From NCBI RefSeq assembly GCF_041530365.1, contig NZ_CP168034.1:620001-684000 (forward strand): a stretch of DNA of 64,000 bases, written 5' to 3'. Below are positions 10,048-18,701 of the stretch, piece after piece. Position 1 is the stretch's first letter. Each line of letters opens with the position of its first letter. Made by a program: the position numbers and the translations under genes. The notes under the pieces were generated by a model. It was not told the DNA's origin. It did no database searches and saw only the letters and a program-made list of their open reading frames with translations. The DNA is from Capnocytophaga sp. ARDL2 (lineage in GTDB: Bacteria; Bacteroidota; Bacteroidia; Flavobacteriales; Flavobacteriaceae).

Positions 10048-11019
10048 ATGAAATACATCGATCGATACAGAGACGAAATCGCAAATTTTATTGAAAACAT
10101 TCAATACAAAAAAAATCCAGATCATTTATATGAACCAATCGAATACATTCTGAACCTTGGTGGAAAACGTATTCGATCAGTTTTAACATTGTTTTCGGCT
10201 GAAATTTTCAATACGCCTTCTACAAAGGCATTGTATGCTGCGGTGGCAATCGAAATGTTTCACAATTTTTCGTTGATTCACGACGATATTATGGACGACG
10301 CTCCATTGCGTAGAGGAAACCAAACCGTACATGAAAAATGGAACCTAAATACAGGAATTCTTTCGGGTGACGCTATGTTGATTTTGGCATACCAATATTT
10401 TGAAAACTATCCACCGGCAATTTTTAGAGAATTGGCACAGTTGTTTAGCAAAACCGCCTTGGAAGTATGCGAAGGGCAACAATGGGATATCGATTTCGAA
10501 ACCCGAAAAGATGTGTCGATAGAGGAATATATCCAAATGATTGATTACAAGACGGCTGTGTTGGTGGGAGCGGCCTTTCAAATGGGTGCTATTGTTGCCG
10601 AAACTACCAAAGAAAACAAACAAAAAATCTATGATTTTGGGCGTTATTTAGGTATTGCCTTCCAGTTACAAGATGATTATTTGGATGCGTTTGGAGACCC
10701 ATTGACTTTTGGAAAACAAATTGGTGGAGATATTTTAGAAAACAAAAAAACCTATTTGTATCTAAAAGCCTTGGAAAATGCCAATGACAATCAAAAAGCT
10801 GAATTGATAAAATGGTTTAGTACTACCGAACTTTCAAAAGAAAAAGTAGATGCAGTAAAACAATTGTTTGTAGAAACTGGGGTAATTGCAGATTCTGAAA
10901 ACCTCATCAAAGAATATACAGACAAAGCTTTGGATTTGCTAAATCAATTAGATATTGCAGAGGATTATAAAGAAGAGTTACGAGAGTTTTCTCTCAATTT
11001 GATGAATCGTACGGTATAA
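10048..11019 (+). CDS. Trans-isoprenyl diphosphate synthase (polyprenyl synthetase)
   Basis: Head-to-tail prenyl transferase (323 aa) that extends allylic diphosphates with isopentenyl diphosphate to make the quinone side chain or another polyprenyl product. The substrate motifs are present: GGKRIRSVLTLFS near residue 37, first aspartate-rich motif DDIMDD near residue 76 and second motif QLQDDYLDAFGD near residue 205. Chain length cannot be assigned confidently. It acts downstream of the mevalonate pathway, two genes of which lie about 10 kb away. The following exported-protein gene starts 22 bp after the stop. Confidence 0.92.
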   Translation: MKYIDRYRDEIANFIENIQYKKNPDHLYEPIEYILNLGGKRIRSVLTLFSAEIFNTPSTKALYAAVAIEMFHNFSLIHDDIMDDAPLRRGNQTVHEKWNLNTGILSGDAMLILAYQYFENYPPAIFRELAQLFSKTALEVCEGQQWDIDFETRKDVSIEEYIQMIDYKTAVLVGAAFQMGAIVAETTKENKQKIYDFGRYLGIAFQLQDDYLDAFGDPLTFGKQIGGDILENKKTYLYLKALENANDNQKAELIKWFSTTELSKEKVDAVKQLFVETGVIADSENLIKEYTDKALDLLNQLDIAEDYKEELREFSLNLMNRTV

Positions 11020-11041
11020 AATAAAATTAAAAAATAGAAAT

Positions 11042-11602
11042 ATGAAAAGAATTTTACTATCTCTTAGCTTATTGCTATCTTTTTATTGTGGATTTTGTCA
11101 AACTACTGAAAGCGGTGAAGGTATTATTCCTTATTCTGTAAAAATCGTCGATGATGTGATTAAAATCAATGAAGAAGTCGAACTGAGAAAAGGTGATAAA
11201 CTTTTGGTATTTGTACCATATAGAAATCAAAGTGACTTTTTGACAATTGAAAAAAAAGAAGGTTTGTTGAGTGTAAAAAACTTGTCAAAAGTAACTGATA
11301 TAGTTGGAACTGGTGCAGTAGCTGTTGGTTTAGGTTCAAATAACTTAAATACATCTTTAGGAGCGTTGGAAGTGTTAAGAAAAACAACAGCAGTTTCATA
11401 TGGTTTGGATGTGTTAAATGATATCAACAGTTTGCCTATTTCTAAAAATGCAAAAAAAATTGCTGGAAAAGATTTTGAAATAACCAAAATCGAAAGTGAT
11501 GGAATGGGTAACATTCAATTGGAAGGTGTCATTGAAAAGAAAAAATATACCATTTCACTTGTAGAAGCATTGATGATTGGTGAAGTGAAGTTGAAAAATT
11601 AA
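11042..11602 (+). CDS. Hypothetical exported protein (186 aa)
   Basis: An N-terminal signal peptide (MKRILLSLSLLLSFYCGFC, probable cleavage before QTTESG) marks it as exported. The mature part is rich in Val, Lys and Ser with no Cys and no recognisable domain. It follows the prenyl synthase by 22 bp on the same strand and ends at a terminator, so it is probably the distal gene of that transcript. I do not recognise a family. Confidence 0.75.
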   Translation: MKRILLSLSLLLSFYCGFCQTTESGEGIIPYSVKIVDDVIKINEEVELRKGDKLLVFVPYRNQSDFLTIEKKEGLLSVKNLSKVTDIVGTGAVAVGLGSNNLNTSLGALEVLRKTTAVSYGLDVLNDINSLPISKNAKKIAGKDFEITKIESDGMGNIQLEGVIEKKKYTISLVEALMIGEVKLKN

Positions 11603-11604
11603 AT

Positions 11605-11638
11605 AAAAAAGTGAAACGAATTTTCGTTTCACTTTTTT
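11605..11638. terminator. Bidirectional terminator
   Basis: Perfect stem AAAGTGAAACGAA / TTCGTTTCACTTT flanked by A-rich and T-rich runs, between convergent genes ending at 11602 (+) and 11645 (-). Confidence 0.9.
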
Positions 11639-11644
11639 ATTTCT

Positions 11645-12175
11645 TTAGAAAAACACTTGAAGAAACGGATTCCAAGCATTTACATAAATACTATTGCTGT
11701 TATGCAATACATTGTATTTGATACCCATCGTCACGCTTCCCATATTATACCCAGCTCCTATAAATAAGGCTGTGTTCCAGAAGTTGTTTTCGCTTTTTAC
11801 ATTGTAAATATTTGTGACGGTACTGTTTATACGCAATTGTTCCAATTCTGTCATAAGCTGGATCTGTGGTATTGGATTTCCTATGACAATTGCCGAACCT
11901 CCATATATCGATGCTTTTGAATGATTTCCAAAAGAATGGTAACCATAATGTACGCCCAAACCAGCTCTTACATACTGATTGATGGGTTTTACCGCTTTTG
12001 GTGCTACAATAATCGATGTACGATTGTTGCTTCCAAAACCAAAACCTATATCTCCTCCAAATTGCACATCGCTAAAAAACGACTTTACTGGTGAAACCTG
12101 CGGTGTTTCGTATTCTTGTGCTACTGCATAGGTGCTAAACATTATTCCCAATGCTAATGTGATTATTTTCTTCAT
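11645..12175 (-). CDS. Putative outer-membrane beta-barrel protein (176 aa)
   Basis: A signal peptide (MKKIITLALGIMFSTYAVAQ) is followed by alternating hydrophobic and polar glycine-rich strands (FGGDIGFGFGSNN, YVRAGLGVHYGYHSFG, TALFIGAGYNMGSVTMGIKYNVL), and the protein ends in LQVFF, a typical C-terminal aromatic of a barrel. Small predicted barrels of this sort are common in Flavobacteriales; no specific role is known. It is monocistronic, between a shared terminator and a hairpin-rich gap upstream. Confidence 0.75.
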   Translation of the reverse strand: MKKIITLALGIMFSTYAVAQEYETPQVSPVKSFFSDVQFGGDIGFGFGSNNRTSIIVAPKAVKPINQYVRAGLGVHYGYHSFGNHSKASIYGGSAIVIGNPIPQIQLMTELEQLRINSTVTNIYNVKSENNFWNTALFIGAGYNMGSVTMGIKYNVLHNSNSIYVNAWNPFLQVFF

Positions 12176-12194
12176 AACATCATAAATTTATTAA

Positions 12195-12240
12195 TAGGTC
12201 GCTCCTACGGAGCGTTACCTACTCCTTTGTCCCGCCAAAT
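12195..12240. repeat. GC-rich intergenic hairpin region
   Basis: Between the fumarase stop and the upstream end of the 176-aa gene. CGCTCC-TAC-GGAGCG (about 12200-12214) is a perfect 6-bp stem, followed by a second short dyad TCCC/GGGA. It contrasts with the AT-rich surroundings and resembles a repetitive palindromic unit. It could also end fumarase transcription, but no T-run follows on the minus strand. Confidence 0.45.
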
Positions 12241-12253
12241 AAGGGATACTTAA

Positions 12254-13857
12254 TTATAAATTCTGAAAGAAATCATTTCCTTTATCGTCAGTGATGATGA
12301 ATGCTGGGAAATCTTTCACTGTGATTTTTCTTACTGCTTCCATACCCAATTCTGGGAAATCTACCACTTCTACATGCAAAATATTTTCTTTTGCCAAAAT
12401 CGCTGCAGGGCCTCCAATCGAACCTAAGTAAAATCCACCGTGTTTTGCACAAGCGTCTGTAACTTGTTGCGAACGGTTTCCTTTTGCCAACATAATTTTC
12501 GAACCTCCGTGTGCTTGGAACAAATCCACATAGCTGTCCATACGACCTGCGGTGGTAGGACCAAACGATCCCGACGGCATTCCTTCTGGAGTTTTTGCTG
12601 GTCCGGCATAATACACAGGATGATTTTTGAAATACTCTGGCATTGGCTCTCCTTTGTCGAGTATTTCTTTGATTTTTGCGTGAGCAATATCTCTGGCTAC
12701 GATTACTGTACCGTTGAGTTTCAAGCGTGTTTTGATTGGATATTTGGTCAATTCTGCCAAAATTTGTTCCATCGGTTGATTCAAATTGATTTCTACCGGT
12801 TGCTCTAAATGCGGTGCAGTTTCTGGCAACAATCTCGCTGGATTAGTTTCCAATTGCTCTACAAATATTCCTTCTCCGGTAATTTTTCCTTTGATATTTC
12901 TATCAGCCGAACAAGAAACTCCCAATCCTACTGGACAAGAAGCCGCATGTCGAGGCAAACGAATTACTCGTACATCATGTACCAAATATTTTCCTCCAAA
13001 CTCACTCCTACACCCGATTCTTGACAGATTTGCTGTACGCGTTTTTCCCACTCCAAATCTCTAAAGGCTCTACCACCCATAGTTCCTGTGGTTGGCAAAT
13101 TGTCATAATATCCTGCCGATGCTTTTTTCACCACTGCCAAGTTTGCTTCTGCCGATGTACCTCCAATCACCAATGCCAAGTGATACGGCGGACAAGCAGC
13201 TGTACCCAAATCCATAATTTTTGCCTTGACAAAATCTTCCAAAGATTTGTCGTTTAGCAAAGATTTTGTCTGTTGATATAGGAAAGTTTTATTGGCAGAA
13301 CCTCCTCCTTTTGCCAAAAATAAAAATTCGTATGTATTGCCTTCGTTGGCATAAATATCTATTTGTGCGGGAAGGTTTGACCCTGAGTTTTTTTCTTCAA
13401 ACATCGAGATAGGCACAATCTGCGAATATCTCAAGTTTTTGTTGATGTAGGTGTTGTAAATTCCTTTTGACAAGGCTTCGGCATCATTTACACCTGTAAA
13501 TACATTTTCACCCTTTTTTCCCATCACAATCGCCGTACCTGTATCTTGACAAGAAGGCAATTGTCCGTTGGCAGCTACTACGGCATTTTGCAATAAGTTA
13601 TAGGCTACAAAACGGTCGTTGTCAGTAGCTTCTGGGTCGTCGATAATCATGCGAAGTTTTTCCAAATGCGAGGTACGCAACAAAAAAGAAACATCGGTCA
13701 TGGCTGTTTCTGCTAACAGTTCCAACCCTTTCGGATCTACAACCAAGATTTCTCTATCTCCCATTTTTTCTTTTTTTACATATTCTGAAGTGATTTTTCT
13801 ATACTGAGTATCATCTTTTTGCAAAGAAAATGGCTCTTCGTACATAAAGTCTGACAT
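12254..13857 (-). pseudogene. Class I (iron-sulfur) fumarate hydratase, interrupted by one frameshift
   Basis: TCA-cycle enzyme interconverting fumarate and malate, FumA/FumB type, about 534 aa when both frames are joined. The N-terminal part (from 13857) contains CQDTGTA and [11 protein letters not shown]; the C-terminal part contains [15 protein letters not shown]. These are the three regions holding the [4Fe-4S] cysteines. The C-terminal half also has [16 protein letters not shown] and [13 protein letters not shown]. Around 13000-13006 the frame changes: the first frame reads [10 protein letters not shown] and stops at 12964, whereas the expected [13 protein letters not shown] is in another frame. 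Adding one base between 13004 and 13005 restores an uninterrupted protein. All other residues look normal, so this may be a sequence error or a recent mutation. A -7 element TACATTTG lies upstream (minus strand, 13887-13894). Confidence 0.9.
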
Positions 13858-13909
13858 ATTCTATTTTTTATTGTTGTTATCAACTACAAATGTAAGGATT
13901 TTTTGCTAT

Positions 13910-13949
13910 AAAAAACATCAACTTCTGAAATCATGAAGTTGATGTTTTT
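13910..13949 (-). terminator. Terminator of the 321-aa outer-membrane protein gene
   Basis: Stem AAAAACATCAACTTC / GAAGTTGATGTTTTT with a 9-nt loop. On the minus strand it ends in a T-run and sits directly after the stop of the gene at 13969. Confidence 0.85.
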
Positions 13950-13968
13950 AAACTATCTTGTTTGAATA

Positions 13969-14934
13969 TTACAATCCAAGACGCAATCCTATTGTCCAGA
14001 AGCTTGGTGATTGGTTTTTGAATGTTTCGTCTAAGTCGTATTTGAAAACCAATGAAGTAGATTTGTATCCTACAGAAGCTTGCAATCCATATTGGAAGGT
14101 GTTGGCTTGGTAATCACCTCTATATTTAGACTTTACCGAATATCCATTTTCCTCATATCTAAAGATCTGTTTTGAATTTATGTTTACTCCCGCATAACCA
14201 CCTATTCCAACCTTAAATCCAGTATCTTTGTCTTTTCCAAAGTTGAAATTCATTTGTACAGGCAATGTCAAATAAGTATTTCTCAACTTTGCATTCGTGT
14301 TTGCTGTATTTGGAAGGATTTCGAGTTGTTTTGCATTATTTACATTAAATTGATGTCCTTTTTTCAAATGTGATACATTGTAGTTGAATGTAATACCGTA
14401 AGACAATGATACATTGTTTTTCTTATCAAGTGGCGATGTGGCCATAAATCCCCATTCCCAATTCATGTTTTTTACATCTTCAAAAGCTGAATTTGGTATT
14501 AATCCATCAAATTTTCCAAAACCAAAACCAAAGATAGGTCGAAATTTTGTAGATAATTTCTTTACATCTTTCAAAGGATTTTTGTCTTTTACAATTTTGC
14601 TGAAATCAACGTCGTCGTCTTCTTCTATTATTACTTCCACAGCTTCAGCTGCTTCCATTGTATCCCAATCTTCAAACCACTGTGCATAGGTGATATTACT
14701 TGTTACTAGCTCAACCATACTTTCTGTTTTTGATTTTTCCAATTGAGCCAAGATGTACTTTTTCTCGTCTTGAGAGATACTACCATTTTTTGCTGCAAAT
14801 TCTACTGCTTCAATTGCTTTTGTGTAGTTTTCTTTGTACGATTTCAAATCTTTAGAAATTTGTTCGTTTGAAACTTCTTGAGCAAATGCAATGCTTCCTA
14901 CTAGCAAAGAAGCCAAAATCAATGTTTTTTTCAT
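13969..14934 (-). CDS. Putative outer-membrane beta-barrel protein with acidic helical N-terminal part (321 aa)
   Basis: A signal peptide (MKKTLILASLLVGSIAFAQ) is followed by a helical region of about 80 residues (KDLKSYKENYTKAIEAVEFA), an acidic linker (IIEEDDDVDFSK) and then barrel-like strands FRPIFGFGFGKFDG, TYLTLPVQMNFNFG, FKVGIGGYAGVNIN and FQYGLQASVGYKS, ending FWTIGLRLGL. The strand pattern resembles the PorT-like / OMP_b-brl_2 type of barrel. The helical part suggests binding of a periplasmic partner (inference). It is followed by a terminator and is probably monocistronic. Confidence 0.75.
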   Translation of the reverse strand: MKKTLILASLLVGSIAFAQEVSNEQISKDLKSYKENYTKAIEAVEFAAKNGSISQDEKKYILAQLEKSKTESMVELVTSNITYAQWFEDWDTMEAAEAVEVIIEEDDDVDFSKIVKDKNPLKDVKKLSTKFRPIFGFGFGKFDGLIPNSAFEDVKNMNWEWGFMATSPLDKKNNVSLSYGITFNYNVSHLKKGHQFNVNNAKQLEILPNTANTNAKLRNTYLTLPVQMNFNFGKDKDTGFKVGIGGYAGVNINSKQIFRYEENGYSVKSKYRGDYQANTFQYGLQASVGYKSTSLVFKYDLDETFKNQSPSFWTIGLRLGL

Positions 14935-14952
14935 GATCTATATGTTTTTTAA

Positions 14953-15850
14953 TTAGATTCGATTTTCTGATCTCAGTTTCCAATATCTCAATAATCCTGC
15001 CAAAGACATCCAGCAAGGGTTGGCATATTCGTAAATTTTGATTTCTCTTTCACTCAATCCTGATTTTGAATAGGTTTTATGTACAAATTGTATAAAATCT
15101 TGGGTTGCAATTTCTACATCAATATTGTTTTCAAAATATGGTTTGATGAAATTTGCCGAATTGTCCAGTTCTGTTTCCAGTTGTTCCAACAGTTCTGTGG
15201 GGTTGTGATGCTGAGCAAAATGAGTTAAATACAAAGATTTCGGTTGTTTGGCACGGATTTTCTCTATTGATTGTTTCCACAATTCGATGTTAATATCAGG
15301 CGGTGGGCAGGGCGGTATCACAGGTCCATTAGCGATTTTGCATCCTGCCACATCGCCTGTAAAAATGATATCGTCTAAGAAATAGCTGTTGTGATGTACG
15401 GCATGACCAGGAGTGTAAAGTACCTCGATGGTCGTATCGCCAAAATGGAGCAAATTGCCCTCGTCTGCCGCTATCAAAAGCGTTTGATCGATGGGTTGCA
15501 TCGTATACCCCACAGCGTTTGCATTTGGTCTCCGTAGATCATTGCAGCCGAATTCCACAATTTTTCGGGATTGTGCAAATGTTTTATTCCATGAGGGCTT
15601 ACGAAAATTTTCGTTCCGTTTTGAGCAAATTTCCAAGCCGCTCCTGCATGATCGAAGTGAATATGCGTAAGTAAAACTGCTTGAATATCCTTTGGTGTGT
15701 AACCAAAAGTTGCCAACGCCTGTTCGAGTTGTTTGAAAGTAGATTCAGGTCCCGATTCGATGAGTATAGGCCAATAGAGGTTTCTATAAGAAAAACCCCA
15801 ATAGATTCTTCCGTGTTTTGAAAAGCAAGGTCTATGGTATGGATGTCCAT
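14953..15850 (-). pseudogene. Metallo-beta-lactamase-fold hydrolase, two frameshifts
   Basis: Joined over three frames, the product is an MBL-fold hydrolase of about 298 aa starting MDIHTIDLAFQNTEES (ATG at 15850). The zinc signature THIHFDHAGAAW is intact, followed by VLYTPGHAVHHNSYFL, IFTGDVAG and LTHFAQHH, which supply the remaining metal ligands. The first frame break, near 15768-15772, is repaired by one extra C in the GGCC run and gives SIGPILIESGPES. The second, near 15485-15500, is repaired by one base between TLWG and MQPIDQT. Upstream M residues in frame exist, but the family usually starts close to this methionine. The substrate is unknown. Confidence 0.8.
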
Positions 15851-15944
15851 TTTTATTGATGTTTGTTGCAAATATAGCGAATTAGCCAATTTTTCGAATA
15901 GAGATTACGGAAGAAAAAATCTGTTTTATTTCTCACTTTTATAA

Positions 15945-15980
15945 AAATTAAGAGGTTGTATTATCGACAGCCTCTTTAGG
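15945..15980 (-). terminator. Terminator of the YiiX-like/OMP gene pair
   Basis: Stem AAGAGGTTGT / ACAGCCTCTT (one G-T pair), followed on the minus strand by an AT-rich, T-rich run, 43 bp after the stop of the gene ending at 16019. Confidence 0.7.
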
Positions 15981-16018
15981 ATAATAGTATTTGAATATAG
16001 AACAATCGAAAAGAACAT

Positions 16019-16654
16019 TTAATATTTTGCAAACCATTCAAACTTTTTTTGAAATCTATTGTCTTCAAAAAACATGTCAACTGGATAATAATCAATTGTG
16101 TCTTTTTTGATAACTATTCTATGCTGTAGATTTGTAATATGCTTTTTATAAGAAAGAAATTTATGCGTAGAATTTTGCAAAGTTTTTATCACAAATTGAG
16201 TACAATATAACTCATTTTCATTGTCTGAAAATGTATAATTGAACTTTATGTTATTTTTCGACACTTCATCGATTCTATTTTGAATAATTTTTTTATCAAA
16301 AGGTATTGCATGATAAATAGAAATGTAATCAATGTTTTCTTTGGTTTTATCTAAAAAAGATTCTATTTTTTCTGAATGAAAAGAACTTTCTTTCGAAAAA
16401 TCATTCATTACATGATATACTGTCCAATGGTTTTGATTATACAACAAAATTCCGACATGAGATACATCTTTATGGTGTAAATTAAACTTTTTAGCTAATC
16501 CACCTTCTTTAGACTCTGTTCCTCTAAAAATCAGATAAACAGAATCTTTATAAAGATTTTCAAGCAGAACATCCTCCGTATTTGAAGGATGTTTACATGA
16601 AAACAATGCTGAAATTACAACAATATTAACAAATAGTTTTTCGAGTATTTTCAT
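16019..16654 (-). CDS. YiiX/YebB-like permuted NlpC/P60 cysteine hydrolase lipoprotein
   Basis: A 211-aa protein with a lipoprotein signal (ISALFSC, Cys about residue 20). The catalytic His lies in KDVSHVGILLYNQ and the catalytic Cys in ELYCTQFVIKTL, the permuted order found in YiiX/YebB-like papain-fold amidases (His before Cys). These enzymes act on amide or thioester bonds in envelope polymers or lipids; the substrate here is unknown. The start ATG directly abuts the stop of the 190-aa gene upstream, so the two are co-transcribed. A second protein of this type is encoded at 44877. Confidence 0.75.
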   Translation of the reverse strand: MKILEKLFVNIVVISALFSCKHPSNTEDVLLENLYKDSVYLIFRGTESKEGGLAKKFNLHHKDVSHVGILLYNQNHWTVYHVMNDFSKESSFHSEKIESFLDKTKENIDYISIYHAIPFDKKIIQNRIDEVSKNNIKFNYTFSDNENELYCTQFVIKTLQNSTHKFLSYKKHITNLQHRIVIKKDTIDYYPVDMFFEDNRFQKKFEWFAKY

Positions 16655-17227
16655 TTATTTCAATCTAAATTCCAACCCAATGCTTGCATTGTTGAACTTA
16701 TAGGTTTCTCCTGCGTGTTTGATTGTTGAATAAAAATCACTTTCATAAGACAATTTTACACCTACGCTGTATTTTGCACTTTGTGTAAGCATTGTTCCTA
16801 CTTCAACTCGCATTCCAGTAGAAAAACCATCAAACGATTGTTTTTTTATATATTGTGTTTGTGAAGCAACCAATGATTTTCCATACAACCCAAATTCCAA
16901 AAACGGGGCGATGGTGTTTTCTTTTGTATCGGCAGAAATTCGCACAGATACAGGTACACTTATAAAATGATTGACTGTATTGGTTTTTAGATGATTTTCA
17001 AAAGTAGAACCGTTATACGCCAAACCTGTTCTAAAGGTTAAATTGTCTTTTTGAAAAACCGTCTTTTTCAAACCAGCAAACATATTTTGCCCAAACAAAG
17101 TACCGTGATTTGCTGTCATTACAGTTGTTAATCCCAATCCTGTTTCCAATGAAACTGTTTCTCTGTTTGTTTCTTGCCCATAACTTACCAAAGTTCCTGC
17201 AAGTAATAATGCGATTGTGTGTTTCAT
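16655..17227 (-). CDS. Putative outer-membrane beta-barrel protein (190 aa)
   Basis: Signal peptide MKHTIALLLAGTLVSYGQ, then alternating strands (LETGLGLTTVMTANHG, LTFRTGLAYNGSTF, FISVPVSVRISAD, APFLEFGLYG, YSVGVKLSYESDFYS) and a final strand ASIGLEFRLK. It is translationally adjacent to the YiiX-like lipoprotein gene. An IS30 element ends only 36 bp upstream of the ATG, so the native promoter has probably been displaced; expression may now come from within the element, whose transposase runs in the same direction. Confidence 0.75.
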   Translation of the reverse strand: MKHTIALLLAGTLVSYGQETNRETVSLETGLGLTTVMTANHGTLFGQNMFAGLKKTVFQKDNLTFRTGLAYNGSTFENHLKTNTVNHFISVPVSVRISADTKENTIAPFLEFGLYGKSLVASQTQYIKKQSFDGFSTGMRVEVGTMLTQSAKYSVGVKLSYESDFYSTIKHAGETYKFNNASIGLEFRLK

Positions 17228-17263
17228 AATCTTTCAATATTATTTTATGAGTATCAAGGGGCG

Positions 17264-18378
17264 GATTCAAGTTATAAATGCAACTTTATCCTCGTGGTTA
17301 ATATTTTGTAAATGTACTTGATTTGGAGTCAAAAATCCAAATCTTTTTCTTGGTCTATTGTTTAGTTTTTCTTCTACATATTTTATGTCTTTTTCTGTGA
17401 TTAAATTAAAATTGTAATCCTTTGGAAAATACTGTCTTATAAGCCCATTTAAGTTTTCATTAGAACCTCTTTCCCAACTATGATAAGGCCTTGCAAAGTA
17501 ATAATCTATTTCTAATGATGTGGCAATTTCCTTATGTAAGGCAAATTCTTTTCCATTATCAGAGGTGATTGTTTTTAAAAATGGCTTCCATTGGCTTAGA
17601 ATTTCAATGACTTTTTGTTTAGTTTCTTCTGATGATTTTGATTGCAATAACGCCAATTTGGCTTTTCCCGTTACTCTATCATTTGCTGTTAAAATAGCTT
17701 TTTTGTGATTTTTGCCAATTACTAAGTCTATTTCTATATCACCAATTCTAATTTTTTCATCAACTATTTTTGGACGATTTTCAATACTCACTTTATCGGG
17801 TATTTGACCTCTTTTGTCTTTTTTAGATCCTCGTTTTCGATACTTTTTTCCCTTTGTTCTCAAATGGGTATATAGGTCTCCTCCTTTCTTTTTGTCTGCC
17901 CAAATATGTTGATAAATTCGCTCTATTGACACACAATCTTTTCCTAAGAGTTTTCCGAATCCAACGATTTGCTCTGGGCTATAATCTTCTCTGAGCAAAC
18001 CCTCTATATATTTCTGTATTTCAGGGGTTAATCGTATGTTTTTCCTTTTAGTCTTTTGCCTATGAACATATTTTTTTTCCGCTAATTGTGCTTTGTAAAC
18101 ACCGTTCCTTCGATCTGAATTCCTTTTCAGTTCTCTACTTACAACAGACTTATCGCGATTTATTTCTTTGGCGATGTAACTTTGTGAAAAGCCTTGTTCA
18201 AGTAATATTTGAATTTTGTATCTTTGCTCCTGGGTTAAATGACTCATTATTGTGATTTTTGGACGAGGAGCAAGATGAGAATTTTTTCCATTTCAGCAAA
18301 AGGGAAGAGTTTTTTCTCTTCTCTTTTCTGAAAAAAAATATTTCATTCCTTCTAAAAGTTGCATTTGTTAGTTGAATC
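17264..18378 (-). mobile_element. Complete IS30-family insertion sequence, about 1.1 kb
   Basis: One transposase gene is bounded by imperfect terminal inverted repeats of about 25 bp: left 17264-17288, starting GATTCAAG and containing AAATGCAACTTT, and right 18353-18378, its inverse AAAGTTGCATTT ending TTGAATC. The stop codon of the transposase lies inside the left repeat, as in compact IS30 elements. No clear 2-3 bp target duplication was found at the edges as drawn. The element looks intact. Confidence 0.88.
17267..18247 (-). CDS. IS30-family transposase
   Basis: Intact 326-aa DDE transposase. The N-terminal HTH begins MSHLTQEQRYKIQILLEQGF and includes SYIAKEINRDKSVVSRELKRN, the IS30 signature. 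The integrase core has the acidic residues in GDIEIDLVIG, TSDNGKEFA and GSNENLNGLIRQYFPK (D, D, E) and ends with EEKLNNRPRKRFGFLTPNQ. The length is normal for the family. It is on the same strand as the downstream OMP and YiiX genes, with no terminator in between. Confidence 0.95.
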   Translation of the reverse strand: MSHLTQEQRYKIQILLEQGFSQSYIAKEINRDKSVVSRELKRNSDRRNGVYKAQLAEKKYVHRQKTKRKNIRLTPEIQKYIEGLLREDYSPEQIVGFGKLLGKDCVSIERIYQHIWADKKKGGDLYTHLRTKGKKYRKRGSKKDKRGQIPDKVSIENRPKIVDEKIRIGDIEIDLVIGKNHKKAILTANDRVTGKAKLALLQSKSSEETKQKVIEILSQWKPFLKTITSDNGKEFALHKEIATSLEIDYYFARPYHSWERGSNENLNGLIRQYFPKDYNFNLITEKDIKYVEEKLNNRPRKRFGFLTPNQVHLQNINHEDKVAFIT

Positions 18379-18701
18379 TAAGCTATATTAAAATTTTTAA
18401 TGAAGAATTTATTCTATTTTTCACGCTGATGAGAACAGATATGTCTTTGAACATTTCGATTAGGTTGTTTATTCTGTAGCAAAGATGGAAAACAAAATCG
18501 TAAATCGTTTACAAAATCGTAAAGACTTTTTGGGGTTGACGATTTTTCGAGTGCAAAAAAAGTGAATTATAGTGGAAAAGCGTATTTTTTTACACATAAA
18601 AATAAACAAAACATATTTAAAGTTCACAAAATCAACAATCTAAAGTTTTTTGTTATTTTTACAAGAAAATTTTATATTTGTAGCAAGAAAATTTTAAATT
18701 T
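18379..18701. other. Upstream region of the TPR/HTH regulator gene
   Basis: 323 bp between the IS30 end and the regulator ORF. It holds a strong promoter at its end. About 130-180 bp further upstream it has a direct repeat of ACAAAATCGTAAA (about 18492-18504 and 18511-18523, 19 bp apart) and one inverted ACGATTTT near 18538. These may be operator half-sites. Nothing else was recognised. Confidence 0.5.
18650..18680 (+). promoter_or_regulatory. Consensus Bacteroidota promoter (TTG-N20-TATATTTG)
   Basis: TTG at 18650-18652 and TATATTTG at 18673-18680 with exactly 20 bp between them, the house-keeping sigma consensus of the phylum. It lies 22 bp before the ATG at 18702. Confidence 0.8.

Noticed and set aside
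13000..13006. Programmed frameshift in fumarase
   Set aside because: No slippery heptamer, no downstream structure seen and no known recoding in this family; treated as mutation or sequence error.
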